This document shows positions 1 through 10,872 of a DNA stretch of 64,000 bases, piece by piece (position 1 is the first letter of the stretch; each line of letters begins with the position of its first letter). The DNA is from Diacronema lutheri. Taxonomy: Eukaryota; Haptophyta; Pavlovophyceae; Pavlovales; Pavlovaceae. The stretch is from contig JAGTXO010000002.1 of assembly GCA_019448385.1 (NCBI GenBank), positions 496,001 to 560,000 on the forward strand, written 5' to 3'. The translations under genes and the position numbers were made by a program. The notes under the pieces are model-generated. The model did not search any database and was not told the origin of the DNA. It worked only from the letters and a program-made list of their open reading frames with translations.

Positions 1-671
1 CCGAGCCAGACGCGCGCGGCGTTGTCGAACGTGGGTGCACGCCGCTTGAACGCCGCCTCCACCTCCTCGAGCAGCGTGCCGTACACGCCGAGCAGCTTGG
101 AGCGGAGCGTCACGTCGGAGAGCGTCTCACTCAGCAGCCGGCCAAAGACCTCGTCGCCGCCGACGCGGCGCCAGGCGGCGGCGAGGCCCGTGTCGCCATC
201 GATGCAGCGCTGAATGATCGCGAGCCGCTCGCGGCAGTCGCGCGCCGTCTGGCGCGCGCGCAGCGCGCGCTCGCCAGCGTTGGTCGTCCTGACGGCGTGC
301 CGCAGAGCGAGCGTCTCAAAGCGCGAGAGCTCGAGCGCCGAGCCGGAGAGCGCGGCGCCCTTCCAGATGGGGAGGAGCATCTCCTGCGAGAGCGTCGCGA
401 GCGCGCCGAGCAGCGGCTGCGGCAGTGCCGCCCACCGCGCATAGATCTGCGCGGGCGTGCTGCGCCTCGTGCGCGCGGCGCGTTTCAGCTCCGTCACCTC
501 GGCCAGCGCCGCGCGCAACGGCACGCCGGCGCGCTTGCCGAGCGCGAGCGTGAAATTGAGCACGTCGGACAGATTGAGGAAGTCGGCGATGCGGTACAGC
601 TGCTCGGCGGGAAGGTGGCCGAGCGACGTCGCGACCACGGCGGTCGTGCCTTTGGCGGCGCGCTTGGGCAT
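1..671 (-). CDS. F-box-like protein, 3' part cut by window edge
   Basis: An open frame starts at the ATG at 671 and runs off the window after 223 codons with no stop, so only the N-terminal part is present. Residues about 18-45 read LGHLPAEQLYRIADFLNLSD, which has the leucine spacing of an F-box (LPxExLxxIxxFLxLxD). The rest is alpha-helical, rich in Ala, Arg and Leu, with no motif I can name. F-box proteins act as SCF ubiquitin-ligase adaptors through Skp1; that role is inferred only from this short match. The upstream region is AT-richer than its surroundings and carries the repeated motif at 731-749. An unrelated helical protein is equally possible. Confidence 0.45.
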   Translation of the reverse strand, partial: MPKRAAKGTTAVVATSLGHLPAEQLYRIADFLNLSDVLNFTLALGKRAGVPLRAALAEVTELKRAARTRRSTPAQIYARWAALPQPLLGALATLSQEMLLPIWKGAALSGSALELSRFETLALRHAVRTTNAGERALRARQTARDCRERLAIIQRCIDGDTGLAAAWRRVGGDEVFGRLLSETLSDVTLRSKLLGVYGTLLEEVEAAFKRRAPTFDNAARVWL

Positions 672-730
672 GATGATGGCGTCCTTACAAAATTTACGAC
701 CGGTCGAGTGTCTAGCTGTTCTTCACCGAA

Positions 731-749
731 CCTGTAAGCGTCGTTAGTA
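731..749 (+). promoter_or_regulatory. 19-bp motif shared with 24464-24482
   Basis: CCTGTAAGCGTCGTTAGTA occurs here, 60 bp upstream of the F-box-like gene, and again exactly at 24464-24482 upstream of the CAMK-like kinase. It sits between two direct copies of TTCACCGAACC (722-732 and 750-760). A 19-base exact match in 64 kb outside any obvious repeat family is unlikely by chance. It may be a regulatory element or the end of a small repeat. Confidence 0.4.
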
Positions 750-761
750 TTCACCGAACCC

Positions 762-3700
762 CTACAAGAGGTCGCTGCCGAGGCCACGCGTGCCGCCTCT
801 CCTCAACCTGCGCGTGGCTGGCACGGCCGCCGCCACGCTTGCGGCACCCGCGGCGAGGAGGGCAGCCAGCGCGCCGGAGAGCGCCCACGCTGGCGTGCGC
901 GCGCCGCGCAGCGCGCTGGTGGCGGCCGCTGCGGCGGGCTGCACGCCGAGCCGCTGCGCCTCGGGCGACGCGCGGCACCAGTCGAAGAAGAGGCCCGCGC
1001 CATCCGCCGGCAGGTCGGCGACGAGCGCATGCTGCGCGGCGTGGGAGGGCGCCGGATCGCAGGCGCGCGGCGCGGGAGGATGCACATGGGCACAGCAACG
1101 CGGCATGGCACAGAGCGACGCCGTCTCGTGAGCGGCCGATTGCGCGCGCGGCGCGGCGCTCGCGCGCGCAGCGGGCTGCGCGCGCGCGCGCTCGACGCAC
1201 GGCGCGCACGGCATCGGCGTGGTGCATCCTGTGGCCGCAGCCAGTGCCGTTGACCGGGCACCACGTGCCGTGCTTGCGCGGCCTGCGCGCATCGCAGCCG
1301 TGGAAGCGCTCGCCATGAAAGGCCCACTCACTGGCGCACTGGCACCCATCCTTGGTGCCGCCGATCGCCATCGGCGCACGCATCGCCATCGACGCGCCGA
1401 GCGGGACGCGTGCGCTCGAGTTGGCCGCGCCGGCAGCCACGTCGTCGCCGACCTCCACGGGCGGTGCGGGCGTGACGCGGACGCTCAGCTGATAGGGGCC
1501 GCACGCGGTCGTTTCGGATGATACAGCCAGCCCGAATCGGCCGGCTGGCAGCGCGAGCGTGAGCGCGGCGCCTCGCTCGCCCGGCCTGCACGAGGGCATG
1601 AGGTGGGAAAACCCAGCGCGCACGAGCTCGACCGAGTCAGGCGCATTGAAGCAGCTCGTCACGAGGTGGAGCACGCTGTCAAAAGCGGTCACGCTGTTAC
1701 TCGCGCACGTGTGCACCTCCACATCTGCAGGCGAGGGCAGCTGCAGCGAATAGAGCGCATCGGGCGAGCTGTGCGGCAGCAGGAGCGAGCTGCGCGCACA
1801 CGTCTCGCCCGAGAGCTCGAGCACGCGCGCCTCGCGCTCGCGGCCGAGCTCGTCGAACTGCGCGGGCGAGAGGCCGAGTGTGAGCGGCGTCACGAGCGAA
1901 CTGTCGCCGCACAGCTGCGGCGCCTCGTTCACGCGTAGCTCGAAGGGGCCCGGCTGCGCGGCACGGCGCGGCGCGCAGAACGTGGCCGAGGCGCGGAAAC
2001 GGGAGCGCGCATTGAGCGCGCAGTGAGCGCGCATGTCGCGCGCGCGGCACGCGCGTGCGCCTCTCGGCGGGCGGGCATACCTGGCCCTCGTAGCCGTTGA
2101 CGACGAGGAAGTAGTCGATGCCCTGCTCGAGGGACGAGACGAAGAAGGAGCCCTGCCCGCAGTCGTCGTCCGAGAGCGCGAGCAGGTGCCCGCCGCTCAA
2201 AGGGCAGCCGCGATACAGTTTGATCTCCGTGTCGAGCGCCGAGCCGCACGTCGAGAACTCGGCGGTGACCGGCAGCTGCGGCGTCAGACGGTAGAGCATC
2301 CCGCCCGTGTGCGTGACCATCGACGTCAGGACGTCGCCGATCACGATTTTCTGCGCGCGCGCCTCGCACGGCTCGCCGACGCCGAGCGACGGCGTGTCGC
2401 GCGGCGGGCACGTCGCGCCTGCAACCCCTTTGCGCATACCCTTCTCCCGAGGCTCGCCAACTTGGTCGAGCGTCGCGCTCGCGCTCGCGCGCTCGCTTCG
2501 CCGTCCACCGCGCGGCTCGGCGCGCGGCTCAGCGCCGTCGGGTGTCTCGTGCGCGCCGCGGTCGGCGCGCGCACCCTTTTCGAAGAGCGCGTGTGCGTGT
2601 GCGCTCGTGGGCAAGGCGGCGGCGGGCGGCTGCTCGAGCGGCGGCGCGCCGCAGCCTGACGCGCTCAGCTCAAAGTCACCGAGCGCGTGCGGGTCGAAGC
2701 CGCGCACGAGCACCGTGTACGTGCCGCGCGAGAGCGGCACGCTGATCGACGACGCGCCCGCGCGGTCGGGCAGATCGCACGCGTCGTCGTTGGCAGCGAG
2801 TGGGTGCGGCAGCTCGCCGACGGACGCCTCGGCGCTCTGCAACGGGCAGCCCTCGAAGATGGAAAGGTGCGTGTCAAAGTTTGTGAATGGGTGGCACGTG
2901 CTCAGCTGCAGCTCGCAGTCCTCGTGCACGCGCACGGTGAAGAGCGCGCCGCCCGCGCCGCCGTCGAGCGTGGGCGCTTGCTCCGCCGAGTCCCACACGC
3001 CGCCGCGCAGGGCACAGCCGGAGGGCAGCTTGGGCAGCGACGTGCATGTTGGCCGGCACTCATGCCCGCCGTACCCGTCATCGCACTTGCATCGGCCTCG
3101 CTCCTTGCCCTCCTTGCTGCCAAGCGTGACGCACTCGCCGTGCCCGCCGCACGCGTAACCGTTGCGCAGCGGGCAGCGGCTCACGTGCACCTTGTCATCC
3201 TCGGTGTCGCATCGCTCGCTCGCACCGCCGTCGGCGGCGACGCCACACAGCACGATCGCGTACGAGCCGACGGGCAGCGCCGTCTTGTCAACCACCACCT
3301 CGCCGTCCACGTCGGTGAGCGGCTGCTCGGCCGCGACGGAGCCGTCCCGCTCCGAAACGAGCCGCAGGTAGCCGATCACGTCCGCGCCGTCCACTGCAGT
3401 GGAGCCGGCTCCAAGCGCGTCGGGCGCGCGCGCGGCGGCCGCGCCGGGCAGCGAGAGCACGGGTGAAGGCTCCTTGTGGTGCGTGTGGTGCGCGCGCACC
3501 GGCTCGTCGCCCTCGTCCTCGCCGTCCGCCCTCCGCGTGTCCGCTGCATCTGGCTCACGGCGGTCGTTGCTGCGCCGCGCGCTGCTGCGCCGCGTGTGGC
3601 GGAGCGCAGAGTCGGGCGCGTCGGCGCGCCTCGCCGCGCCGGGGTCGCGCATGACTGTGCTCGCCTCGTGGCGGACGTGGGACCACCCCGCCTCCTCTTG

Positions 3701-5566
3701 CCCAGAGTAGTCGGCGCTGCCGCTGCGCGCAGCCGCCGCGCCATCGTGCCGCCCACTGTGCCACCCACGCGCACGGGCGTCCGATGCGTCAATATTGTGC
3801 GCGCGACGGCGCTCGTGCTCACCCCCCCCCGGCTCTGCAGTATCAGAAGCACGCGCGCGCGCCCGCTCGGCGTGCGCGCCGTCCGCAGCCGCCTTACGCG
3901 CGCGCCGCGCCTCGGGCGAGATCGCGAGCCTCGCCCTGTCGTGCGGCGCAGGCTGCACGCCGTGCGCCGCCGCCGCATTCGCCCCCGCTGGCCGCGGCCC
4001 GCTGAGGATCAAGCCACTCGTAGGCGGCTGGGCCGCCTGCAGCCCAAAGAAGCTTTTGAATGTGTACACGATGGCGTCGTAGAGCGACGGTGTGGAGCCC
4101 GCGGGTGGCGGGCTGCGCGGGCAGCGACGACCAGTGCACGGCGTGGGAGGCGGCGGTGCCTGCGGCGTCACGGCTGGCGGCAGCGCATCGGGGATGACGG
4201 CGATGGCGGGCACGATCGGCATCGTCATCCACGCGGATTGCTCGAGGCCAATGCGATCGCCGCGCTTGGCTCGAAAGAAGCCGCCCTCGCCCCACGCAGT
4301 GCCCCACGAGTTTTGGCAAATCCAATAAGGCAGGCCGCTCGCTGCGTCGGTGCCGTAGCCGAGCATCTTGACCGCGTGCCCGCCCGCCGCCGGCGAGGCT
4401 GCGCCCGACGCGTAGACGCCGCGCTTGTAATTCCAAAAGTCGTTGTGCACGACCATCGCTACGTCGAGCGGCCCACGGGCGGAGAGCTCGGCCATGAGCG
4501 TGGAGGGGACGCGCGAGACCTGGCGCGTCGAGCCCGTCCGCGCCTTGAAGTGGCGGTGCTGTGCGAGCACATTGTTCGGACACGCGCCCTTCCCGTCCGT
4601 CGAGCCGAAGTGGTCCTCGTACGAGCCGCTGCCTCCGCTCGTGTACGGGAGCACGTGCGCCTCGACCACACCTGTCTGCTCGAGGTACGCGCCGGACAGG
4701 TCCTGGAATCCGCCCGCGCAGCCGCCCTGGCAAAGGTCCGAATCAGGCCGCGGCAGGCAGAGCGTGTTGCAGCTCACCTGTTGCTGCACCGACAGCTTGA
4801 CATTGAGCGTGCCCCCCGACGCGGCGCACAGCCGGTCTTCAAACGCGCCGATGCTCGATTGCGCCCAGCAGCTGCCGCAGCTGCCCTGGTCGCGCACCTT
4901 TGGCGTGCATGCGGGGTGCGCGACGCGAAAGTCGTACGCCGCCATTTCTACCTCCGTCCCTGCCGACCCGCTCCGCCCCTTTTCGAGCGCTTTGAGCGGC
5001 GCGCCCTCGTCGGACGGCTCGGGCTCCGCCCACTCGTCGCCTCCGCCCGCAAAGAGGCTGCCGTCCGGCCTGCGGAGGAGGCCGAGGCGCGAGCGGGCGA
5101 GGCTCGCGTACGTGTGCCCCTGAAACGCCTTGTACACCGCTTGGTCGTACGTCCGCGTCGGGTCAGCGTTGTGCTTCTCCACGTCGCGCGCGATATTCGC
5201 GAGGTTGGCGCTGCGCACGGAGCAGCAGTACGGCACGCTCGACACGAAGACGAGCTTGCCCACGTCCTCGCGGCCGCGCACGAACACGGTCACATTATAC
5301 TGTCCATCCATGCGCAGCCCGAGCGTGTAGAGCGGCGCGTCGCTCGTGACCTCGAGCGCAGCGCCGAGCAGCTCGACGCTCGCAAACGCGCCCTGGTGCG
5401 GGCAGTAGTGCGCCATGCGCACGTTCATCGCGGCTACGGCCTTGTCGATGGCGCGCGAGACATTGGCGTGGGAGGCGGGCAGAGGGGCTGGGGCGCCTAA
5501 AGCGACGTGCTCTCGCTCCGCCTCGCCCGCCGCGAGGCCGGCAAGCAGCCCCACGAGGCCGAGCAT
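762..5566 (-). CDS. Membrane-anchored cathepsin-type cysteine protease with EGF-like and beta-sandwich modules
   Basis: Three exons (5566-2081, 1953-1210, 1031-762; GT-AG introns) give 1499 residues. The chosen ATG starts a signal peptide (MLGLVGLLAGLAAG); an upstream in-frame ATG at 5707 would bury it. A papain/cathepsin B-like peptidase follows: GSCGSCWA with catalytic Cys near 233, GGHAVKMLGYG with His near 397, and CQNSWGTAWGE with Asn near 420. The double-His occluding loop of classical cathepsin B is not evident. Then come a long basic, disordered linker, an EGF-like Cys module (CRCKCDDGYGGHEC region), about three repeats resembling bacterial pre-peptidase C-terminal domains (each with a CELQLSTC-like core), and a Fn2-like module (CQCASEWAFHG...WCPVNGTGC). 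A hydrophobic stretch near the C-terminus (WALSGALAALLAAG...) precedes a short basic tail, indicating type I membrane topology. Family calls are firm for the protease and tentative for the repeats. Confidence 0.85.
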
Positions 5567-5856
5567 GTACGCGGCGCACGTTGGCGATGGCGGCGAGGCC
5601 CCTCTGCGGCGTGACCGCGCCGCGCACCTGCGAGCGCTGCTTTTCGCCCGCAAAATGCTGAAACTGTCGAGCGCGCTTCCGGTGCACGGACACGGTTCAC
5701 CGTTCATGGTGCACCGGCGAATGCACTCGGAGTTGACTGCGGATTCACGGTCGACAGCCAGCCGCCGAACAGCATCAGCGGTCTGACTCTGTGCATGTGA
5801 GTTGTGCCTTGACTTTCACGGACCATCTTCATGTCCACGAGAAGGTTGCCCGCCCG

Positions 5857-5891
5857 CCCCCCCCCTCCCCCCCCCCCCCCCCCCCCCCCCC
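5857..5891. repeat. Poly-C tract
   Basis: A nearly uninterrupted cytosine run lies in the 434-bp space between the protease start and the MPP stop. No gene is visible in that space. Similar homopolymers recur at several intergenic positions in the window. Confidence 0.9.
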
Positions 5892-6000
5892 ACCCCATCA
5901 CCACATCCCCCGGGCGCGGCCCGCTCACCCACGCGTGCGCGCCTCCTGCGCAGCGCAGCTCAGCCGGGGCGCTCGCTCGCGCCGCGCGCCACGTGCCCCG

Positions 6001-7945
6001 TCACGCGAGGTTTTTGGCGATCAAGTCGTAGCGCGGCACGGCGGTGATGTCGCCATACACGACGACAGTCGGCGGCGACTTGACGATGCGTGCGGCGACC
6101 TGTGCAAGCTTGGCCGCGGTGACGGTGTCGATCTGCGCGCAGAGCTCGTCAGCGGAGACGCGCTTGCCGTACGTGGCCACCTGCCGGCCCAGGTCCTCAA
6201 AGAGAATGGCCGAGCTCTCGAGGTTCATATGCAGCGACGACTTGAGCTGGTTCTTGGCGCGGGACACCTCGTCGGGCTGGAACGGCTTGCTGCCCATCGC
6301 GGCCATCTCCTCAACGAGCACCGACGCGAGCGAGCCGATGTGCCCCGCCGCCGCCGTGCCGTGCACGAGGAAGACGCCTGAGTCCGAGTGCACCGCCGTG
6401 CTGGTCGTCGCGTTGATCGCGAAGGCGTACTTGTTGAGCACGTTGAGGTAGAGTCGCGAGAACATGCCCTTGCCCGGACCGCCCGCGGAGAAGGAGGCGC
6501 CGCCGCCCATCAGCATGTTGAGCACGCACGCCGGCACAAAGTCCGGATCCGTCCAGCCGACGCCCTCGAAGCCAAGGCTGCCGAGCGCAAGGGCGCGTGC
6601 GCGCGACCAGCCGCGGCGTGAGCGCCGGCCGCACCGCGCGCGCGCGCGTGCGCGCGCCGCGTCCGCCGCCCGTGCGCTCGGCGAACGCGCGCGCGCCGGG
6701 CGCCCGCGCGCACCCAAAGTGCGTTACGTCCGAGTCGACCACTTCGCGGTACTCGCCGCCGACATACTTGGCCGTAGCCGGCGCCGACGCATTAGCCGCG
6801 GCGGGCACGGTGCCGAAGGCCTCCTTGGCGAGCGCGACGAGCTCGTCATGCTCGACGCCCGCCGCGGCAAGCACCATGTTGGACGGCGTGTAGTGCGTCT
6901 CCATGAAGCTGCCGAGCACGTCGGGCGTGAGGTTTGCGAGCTTCTTCTCGGCGCAGAGCAGCGGCATGCCGAGCGTCGTGCCCGCATAGCCTGCGGTATG
7001 GATCTTCTCGGTGATGAACTGCAGCGGGTTGTGCGGCATCTCGGCCAAGTCGCGCGCGTAGAAGGCCTTCTTCTCCGCGAGCTCCCACTCGGTGAAGCTC
7101 GGCTCGAGCGTCGTCTCCGCGAGGATCTCGACGACCTCCTTTGCGCTCGGCTTGAGGCAGCTCACTCCGTACACCATTTGCTCGCGGCCCGCGTTGCACG
7201 AGACCTGCGCGCCGAGGCGCTCGATCTGGCGCACCATGCGGAAGGACGAGCGCGACGCCGTGCTCTGCGCGCGCGAAGCGGAGCGGCAGGCGCGAGATGC
7301 GCGCACGGCAGGAATCGCGTGAGTGACGGGCGGGCGGGTACGCGGCGGCAGATCGCCGCTTCGCCAAGCAAGCTGGCAAGCGGCGTGCACCCAACTGTGC
7401 AAGCGCAGTGCGCGCGTGCGCTCGGCACAGCGCGTCTGGCTGGCGCGCAAAGCGCTGCGCCGCGACTCTCGGGCGCGCGCGCTGAACCAACCCCCTCCGT
7501 CTCCCCCATCGGCAGGAGGAGCGGGTGCGCGCAGCGGAGCGGCGACGGCAGCGCGGCGGCAGCGCACCCCAAAGGCCAAAAGCTGCAGCATGTACGAGGC
7601 GCCTGAATTGGCTGCCGTCTCGAAGCGCGAGCCTGCGTTCACCACCACGCCCACCGTCGCGATCGGCGAGGAGTCGGACTGGCTCACCACCTTGAGCCCG
7701 TTGGGCAAGGTCGTGATCTTCGCGTGTGCGGTCGGGACGAGGCTGGTGCTCGGCGCCGCGGCGGGCGGCTCGTCGAAGAGCGGGACGTTGAGCGGCACAC
7801 CGGGCACTTGCGCCAACTCAGGCGCGCCCCACGCGCACCGCCGGAGGGCGGGGCCCGTGACAGCCCGAAACCTGTGTGTGAGGGCCATCGATGCGGCCTT
7901 CTTCGGCCGGACTCTGAATGAGCCATCGGACAAAAAGGCTGCCAT
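6001..7945 (-). CDS. PMPCA: Mitochondrial processing peptidase alpha subunit
   Basis: Three exons (7945-7568, 7264-6714, 6577-6001) join in frame to 501 residues. The N-terminus is Arg-rich and amphipathic (a second in-frame ATG at 7888 starts MALTHRFRAVTG), as expected for matrix import. After the first intron the protein reads AFGSTASRSSFRMVRQIERL, the alpha-MPP consensus. The zinc-binding HxxEH of beta-MPP is absent and GASYMLQLLAF stands in its place, so this is the non-catalytic substrate-recognition subunit. The flexible glycine-rich loop GGGASFSAGGPGKGM that gates presequence binding is intact. The product would pair with beta-MPP to remove mitochondrial presequences. Introns of 303 and 136 nt are GC-rich and GT-AG. 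It lies tandem to the UbiB kinase gene on the same strand, about 135 bp away. Confidence 0.93.
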
Positions 7946-8081
7946 GGCTCATTCAGGCATGGCTGATGAGTAGGACAAGGTGTCGGAGAGTCAGCTGCGC
8001 GCATGCGCTCAGGGTCTCAGCTGAGCTTTGATCCCGACTGAACCAGCCGCTAACTAAGATTCAGAGCTCGCCCAGTGAGAA

Positions 8082-9722
8082 TCAGAGCTCACCCTGCGCG
8101 CGCAAAAAAGCGACGGCCTGCTCTCGCCAGAGCTTTGCGACGGAGAGCTGCAGCCGGAAGGCGTTGCCAAAGCCGCGCATCATCATCGTCACTCTACCCG
8201 GCAAGACGAGGTCGGGCGGCGTGTATTCCATTGGATCCTGCGCCTCGGCCCACTCCATGAAGAGCTGCAGGTTCAGCCCCATCGTCACGTCGTCCGTGTC
8301 GCGGTCGTGCTGCATCGCGAGGACGCGCCAGAGCACCTCGGGGTCGTTTCGCCGCGTGCGCAGCCCCATCTCGTCCGTCGCGATGCGCACGGCCTCGGCG
8401 TTGCGCCCGTCAGCGAGCGCGACGATCAGCTTCGCGTAGCGCACGCGAAAGTCGAGCGGCAGCTCCTTGACCTGCCCGTAGTCAATGAGGCCAAGGCGCC
8501 CGTCGGGCATCAGGAGCACGTTGCCGGCGTGAGGGTCCCCATTCAGCACGCCGTTCTCAAAGAGCTCGTGCGCGTGCACCTCGCAGAGCAGTCGTAGGAT
8601 CGACGAGAGCGGCGCGGGCAGCTCGCTCCACGAGTAGGGCAGCCGGCCAAGTGCCAGCCCAGCGCTCCAGTTGTACGCGAGCCGGCCGAGGTTGGCGCAC
8701 ACGTCCGCCGCGCGCACGAGCGCGAGCGCGAGCGCGTGCACCCACGCACCCTCGCCAAGCGGCCGTGCCGGCTTGGCACGCTCGGCAGCCTCGAGCTCGG
8801 CGAGCGAGATGCCGCGGCGCGCGGCGACGCGCTTCCACTGGCTGCGAAGCCCAACGTCGAGCTTTTCGCCGGGCAGTAGCTCCATCACCAGCACGTGGTG
8901 CGAGCACAGGTCGAGAAGCGGCGCAGGGACGGCGACACGCCGTGCCCACCTGGTTGGCATCAAATTTGCGTGCACACGCGCCATATTGCGCGCCTCGAGG
9001 ACGTAGTCGAACTCGGAGAAGAACTGCGCCTCGACCTCGTCGAGCGCGCTCACGTGCTGCGGCATCGCCAGCTGGCAGAAGCGCTTGACCGTGCCAATGT
9101 CCGAGCGGAACTTGCGCTCGATCCCCGGCATCATCACCTTGACCGCGACCTCGCGCCCGTCGCGCGCGAGGCGGGCGCGATGAACGACGCCAATCGAAGC
9201 CGCGCCGAGCGGCTCGTCGTCCCAGTGCAAAAAGGTGCGCGCGAACGCCTCGGCGCCGCCGAGGGCCTCCTCCACGACGCGCCGGCTTTCGTCGGGCGCA
9301 AACGGCGTCGGCACCTCCGCCTGCATCCGCTTGCACCAGCGCAGGTGCGCCTCGGGCAAGATGTCCTCGCGCATCGAGACGATTTGCGCGCCCTTGACAT
9401 AGAAGCCGCGCAGCTCGAGCGCGAGCTTCTCCACCCGAGGCGCGTACCGCTCGTGCAGCTCGTTGTACCTGCGCTCGCTCTCCGCGCTCGCGAGGTCGAC
9501 GCCGCGCAGCGGCAGCTCTACGTACTGCAGCCAGCGGTAATGCGCGTAGATGGGCAGCGCGCGGCTCCAGAAGGTAAGCGATCGCCGCACGCCCTCATCC
9601 TGCGACGCGAGCGCCGCCATGCCCCCCACGCCCGCCGTCGCGCCGAGCGCGAGCCGGCCGAGCAGGCGCCCGCGCGCCATTCTTTTCCTTCGCCAGATGC
9701 GCGGTGATTTTGGCGCCCGCAT
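8082..9722 (-). CDS. UbiB/ABC1 (ADCK-type) atypical kinase
   Basis: Single-exon frame of 546 residues; an internal ATG at 9680 (MARGRLLGRLALGATAG) gives a cleaner organelle-targeting start. ABC1 hallmarks are present in order: a KxGQ-type motif in altered form (FYVKGAQIVSM, near 110), the nucleotide-binding lysine in VAVKVMMPG, the catalytic NGDPHAGNVLL and the metal-binding IDYGQVKEL (replacing DFG). Family members support ubiquinone or plastid prenyl-lipid metabolism, acting as ATPases in mitochondria or plastoglobules; which applies here cannot be decided. The KxGQ glycine is replaced by Ala, as in the second UbiB gene at 11597. The start lies only 17 bp (or 59 bp from the internal ATG) from the divergent reductase gene, implying a shared promoter. 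Confidence 0.9.
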   Translation of the reverse strand: MRAPKSPRIWRRKRMARGRLLGRLALGATAGVGGMAALASQDEGVRRSLTFWSRALPIYAHYRWLQYVELPLRGVDLASAESERRYNELHERYAPRVEKLALELRGFYVKGAQIVSMREDILPEAHLRWCKRMQAEVPTPFAPDESRRVVEEALGGAEAFARTFLHWDDEPLGAASIGVVHRARLARDGREVAVKVMMPGIERKFRSDIGTVKRFCQLAMPQHVSALDEVEAQFFSEFDYVLEARNMARVHANLMPTRWARRVAVPAPLLDLCSHHVLVMELLPGEKLDVGLRSQWKRVAARRGISLAELEAAERAKPARPLGEGAWVHALALALVRAADVCANLGRLAYNWSAGLALGRLPYSWSELPAPLSSILRLLCEVHAHELFENGVLNGDPHAGNVLLMPDGRLGLIDYGQVKELPLDFRVRYAKLIVALADGRNAEAVRIATDEMGLRTRRNDPEVLWRVLAMQHDRDTDDVTMGLNLQLFMEWAEAQDPMEYTPPDLVLPGRVTMMMRGFGNAFRLQLSVAKLWREQAVAFLRAQGEL

Positions 9723-9739
9723 CCACGAGCTTTTAGAGG

Positions 9740-10817
9740 ATGTCGTCGGCCGCGCTCGTCGCGCTCGTCTTGCAAGGACTGGGCGCCATCTACGCCGCGA
9801 AGGTGGCGTTCTCGTTGCTGTCGTATGCGTTTAAGCTGTTCATCAAGCCGGGCGCGAGCCTCGCCAAGTTCAAGGCTGCCAAGGATTGGGCGGTCGTGAC
9901 GGGCGCGACCGACGGGATCGGCAAGGCGTATGCGATGGCGCTCGCCAAGCGGGGCCTCAACGTGCTGATCGTCTCGCGCACGCAGGACAAGCTCGACGTG
10001 GTGCGGCAGGAGATCGTCGACAAGCATCCGGGCGTCGAGGTGCGCACGCACCGCACCGACTTCACCGCGTTTGACGACGCGGCGGTCGCGTCGCTCAGCA
10101 AGGTGATTGCAGAGCTGCAGGTCGGCGTGCTCGTCAACAACGTCGCAGTCAACGTGGAGATGCCGACCTACTTTGACGAGGTGGAGTTGTGCAAGGTGCG
10201 CGACATCATCACGTGCAACACGCTCGGGACCGCGCTCCTCACCCACGCAGTCCTGCCGCAGATGAAGTCGCGCAAGCGCGGCGTGATCATCAACCTCTCG
10301 TCGCTCGGCGGCACGCTGCCGTCCGCCATGCTCCAGCCGTACGGCGCAACAAAGAGCTTTGTCGAGAACTTTTCAGAGGCGCTCGCCGAGGAAACCAAGC
10401 GGTCCGCGCGCCGCGTGCCCGTCGCGACACGCCCATGCCGCACGGCCGCCCGCCTCGACGCCCCATTCGCGCAGCACGCCCTCTCACGCCCCGCCGCGCG
10501 CCGTGCTCCGCAGGTATGGCATCATCGTGCAGTGCAACGTGCCCTACTTTGTCAAGACGGCGATGGCGAACCGCTCGCGCGCCTCGCTCACCATCCCCGA
10601 GCCGCGCGACTTTGTGTCCGCGTCGCTCTCGAAGCTTGGCAATGGCCTGACGATCTCGCCCTTCTGGTCGCACGCAATCATCCTCTACGCGCTCGGCTGC
10701 GCGCCGCACGCGCTGCTCGTGCCCTACGTGCACAACCTGCACAAGAACATCCGCAAGCTTTCGATCCGTAAGAAAGAGCGCCAGGCGGCGGCTGCGGCTG
10801 GCAAGAAGACGAGCTGA
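9740..10817 (+). CDS. Very-long-chain 3-oxoacyl-CoA reductase / 17-beta-HSD12-like SDR
   Basis: Two exons (9740-10401, 10514-10817) encode 321 residues; the 112-nt GT-AG intron falls inside an Arg codon. An N-terminal hydrophobic helix is followed by a short-chain dehydrogenase fold: cofactor motif TGATDGIGKAYA, an NNVAVN variant of NNAG, catalytic Ser in INLSSLGG and YGATK (Tyr and Lys). The layout matches the ER KCR subunit of the fatty-acid elongase, which reduces 3-ketoacyl-CoA with NADPH. The C-terminus is KKTS, a dilysine KKxx ER-retrieval signal, which supports ER membrane location. 17-beta-HSD12-type steroid activity is an alternative reading of the same family. It is divergent from the UbiB gene and convergent with the plastid membrane protein gene, with stop codons about 55 bp apart. 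Confidence 0.9.
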
Positions 10818-10872
10818 GCTGCAGAGGAGCGAGGAGCGCTCGCTGATCTCTAACCCATCCTCCTCTGTTCAC

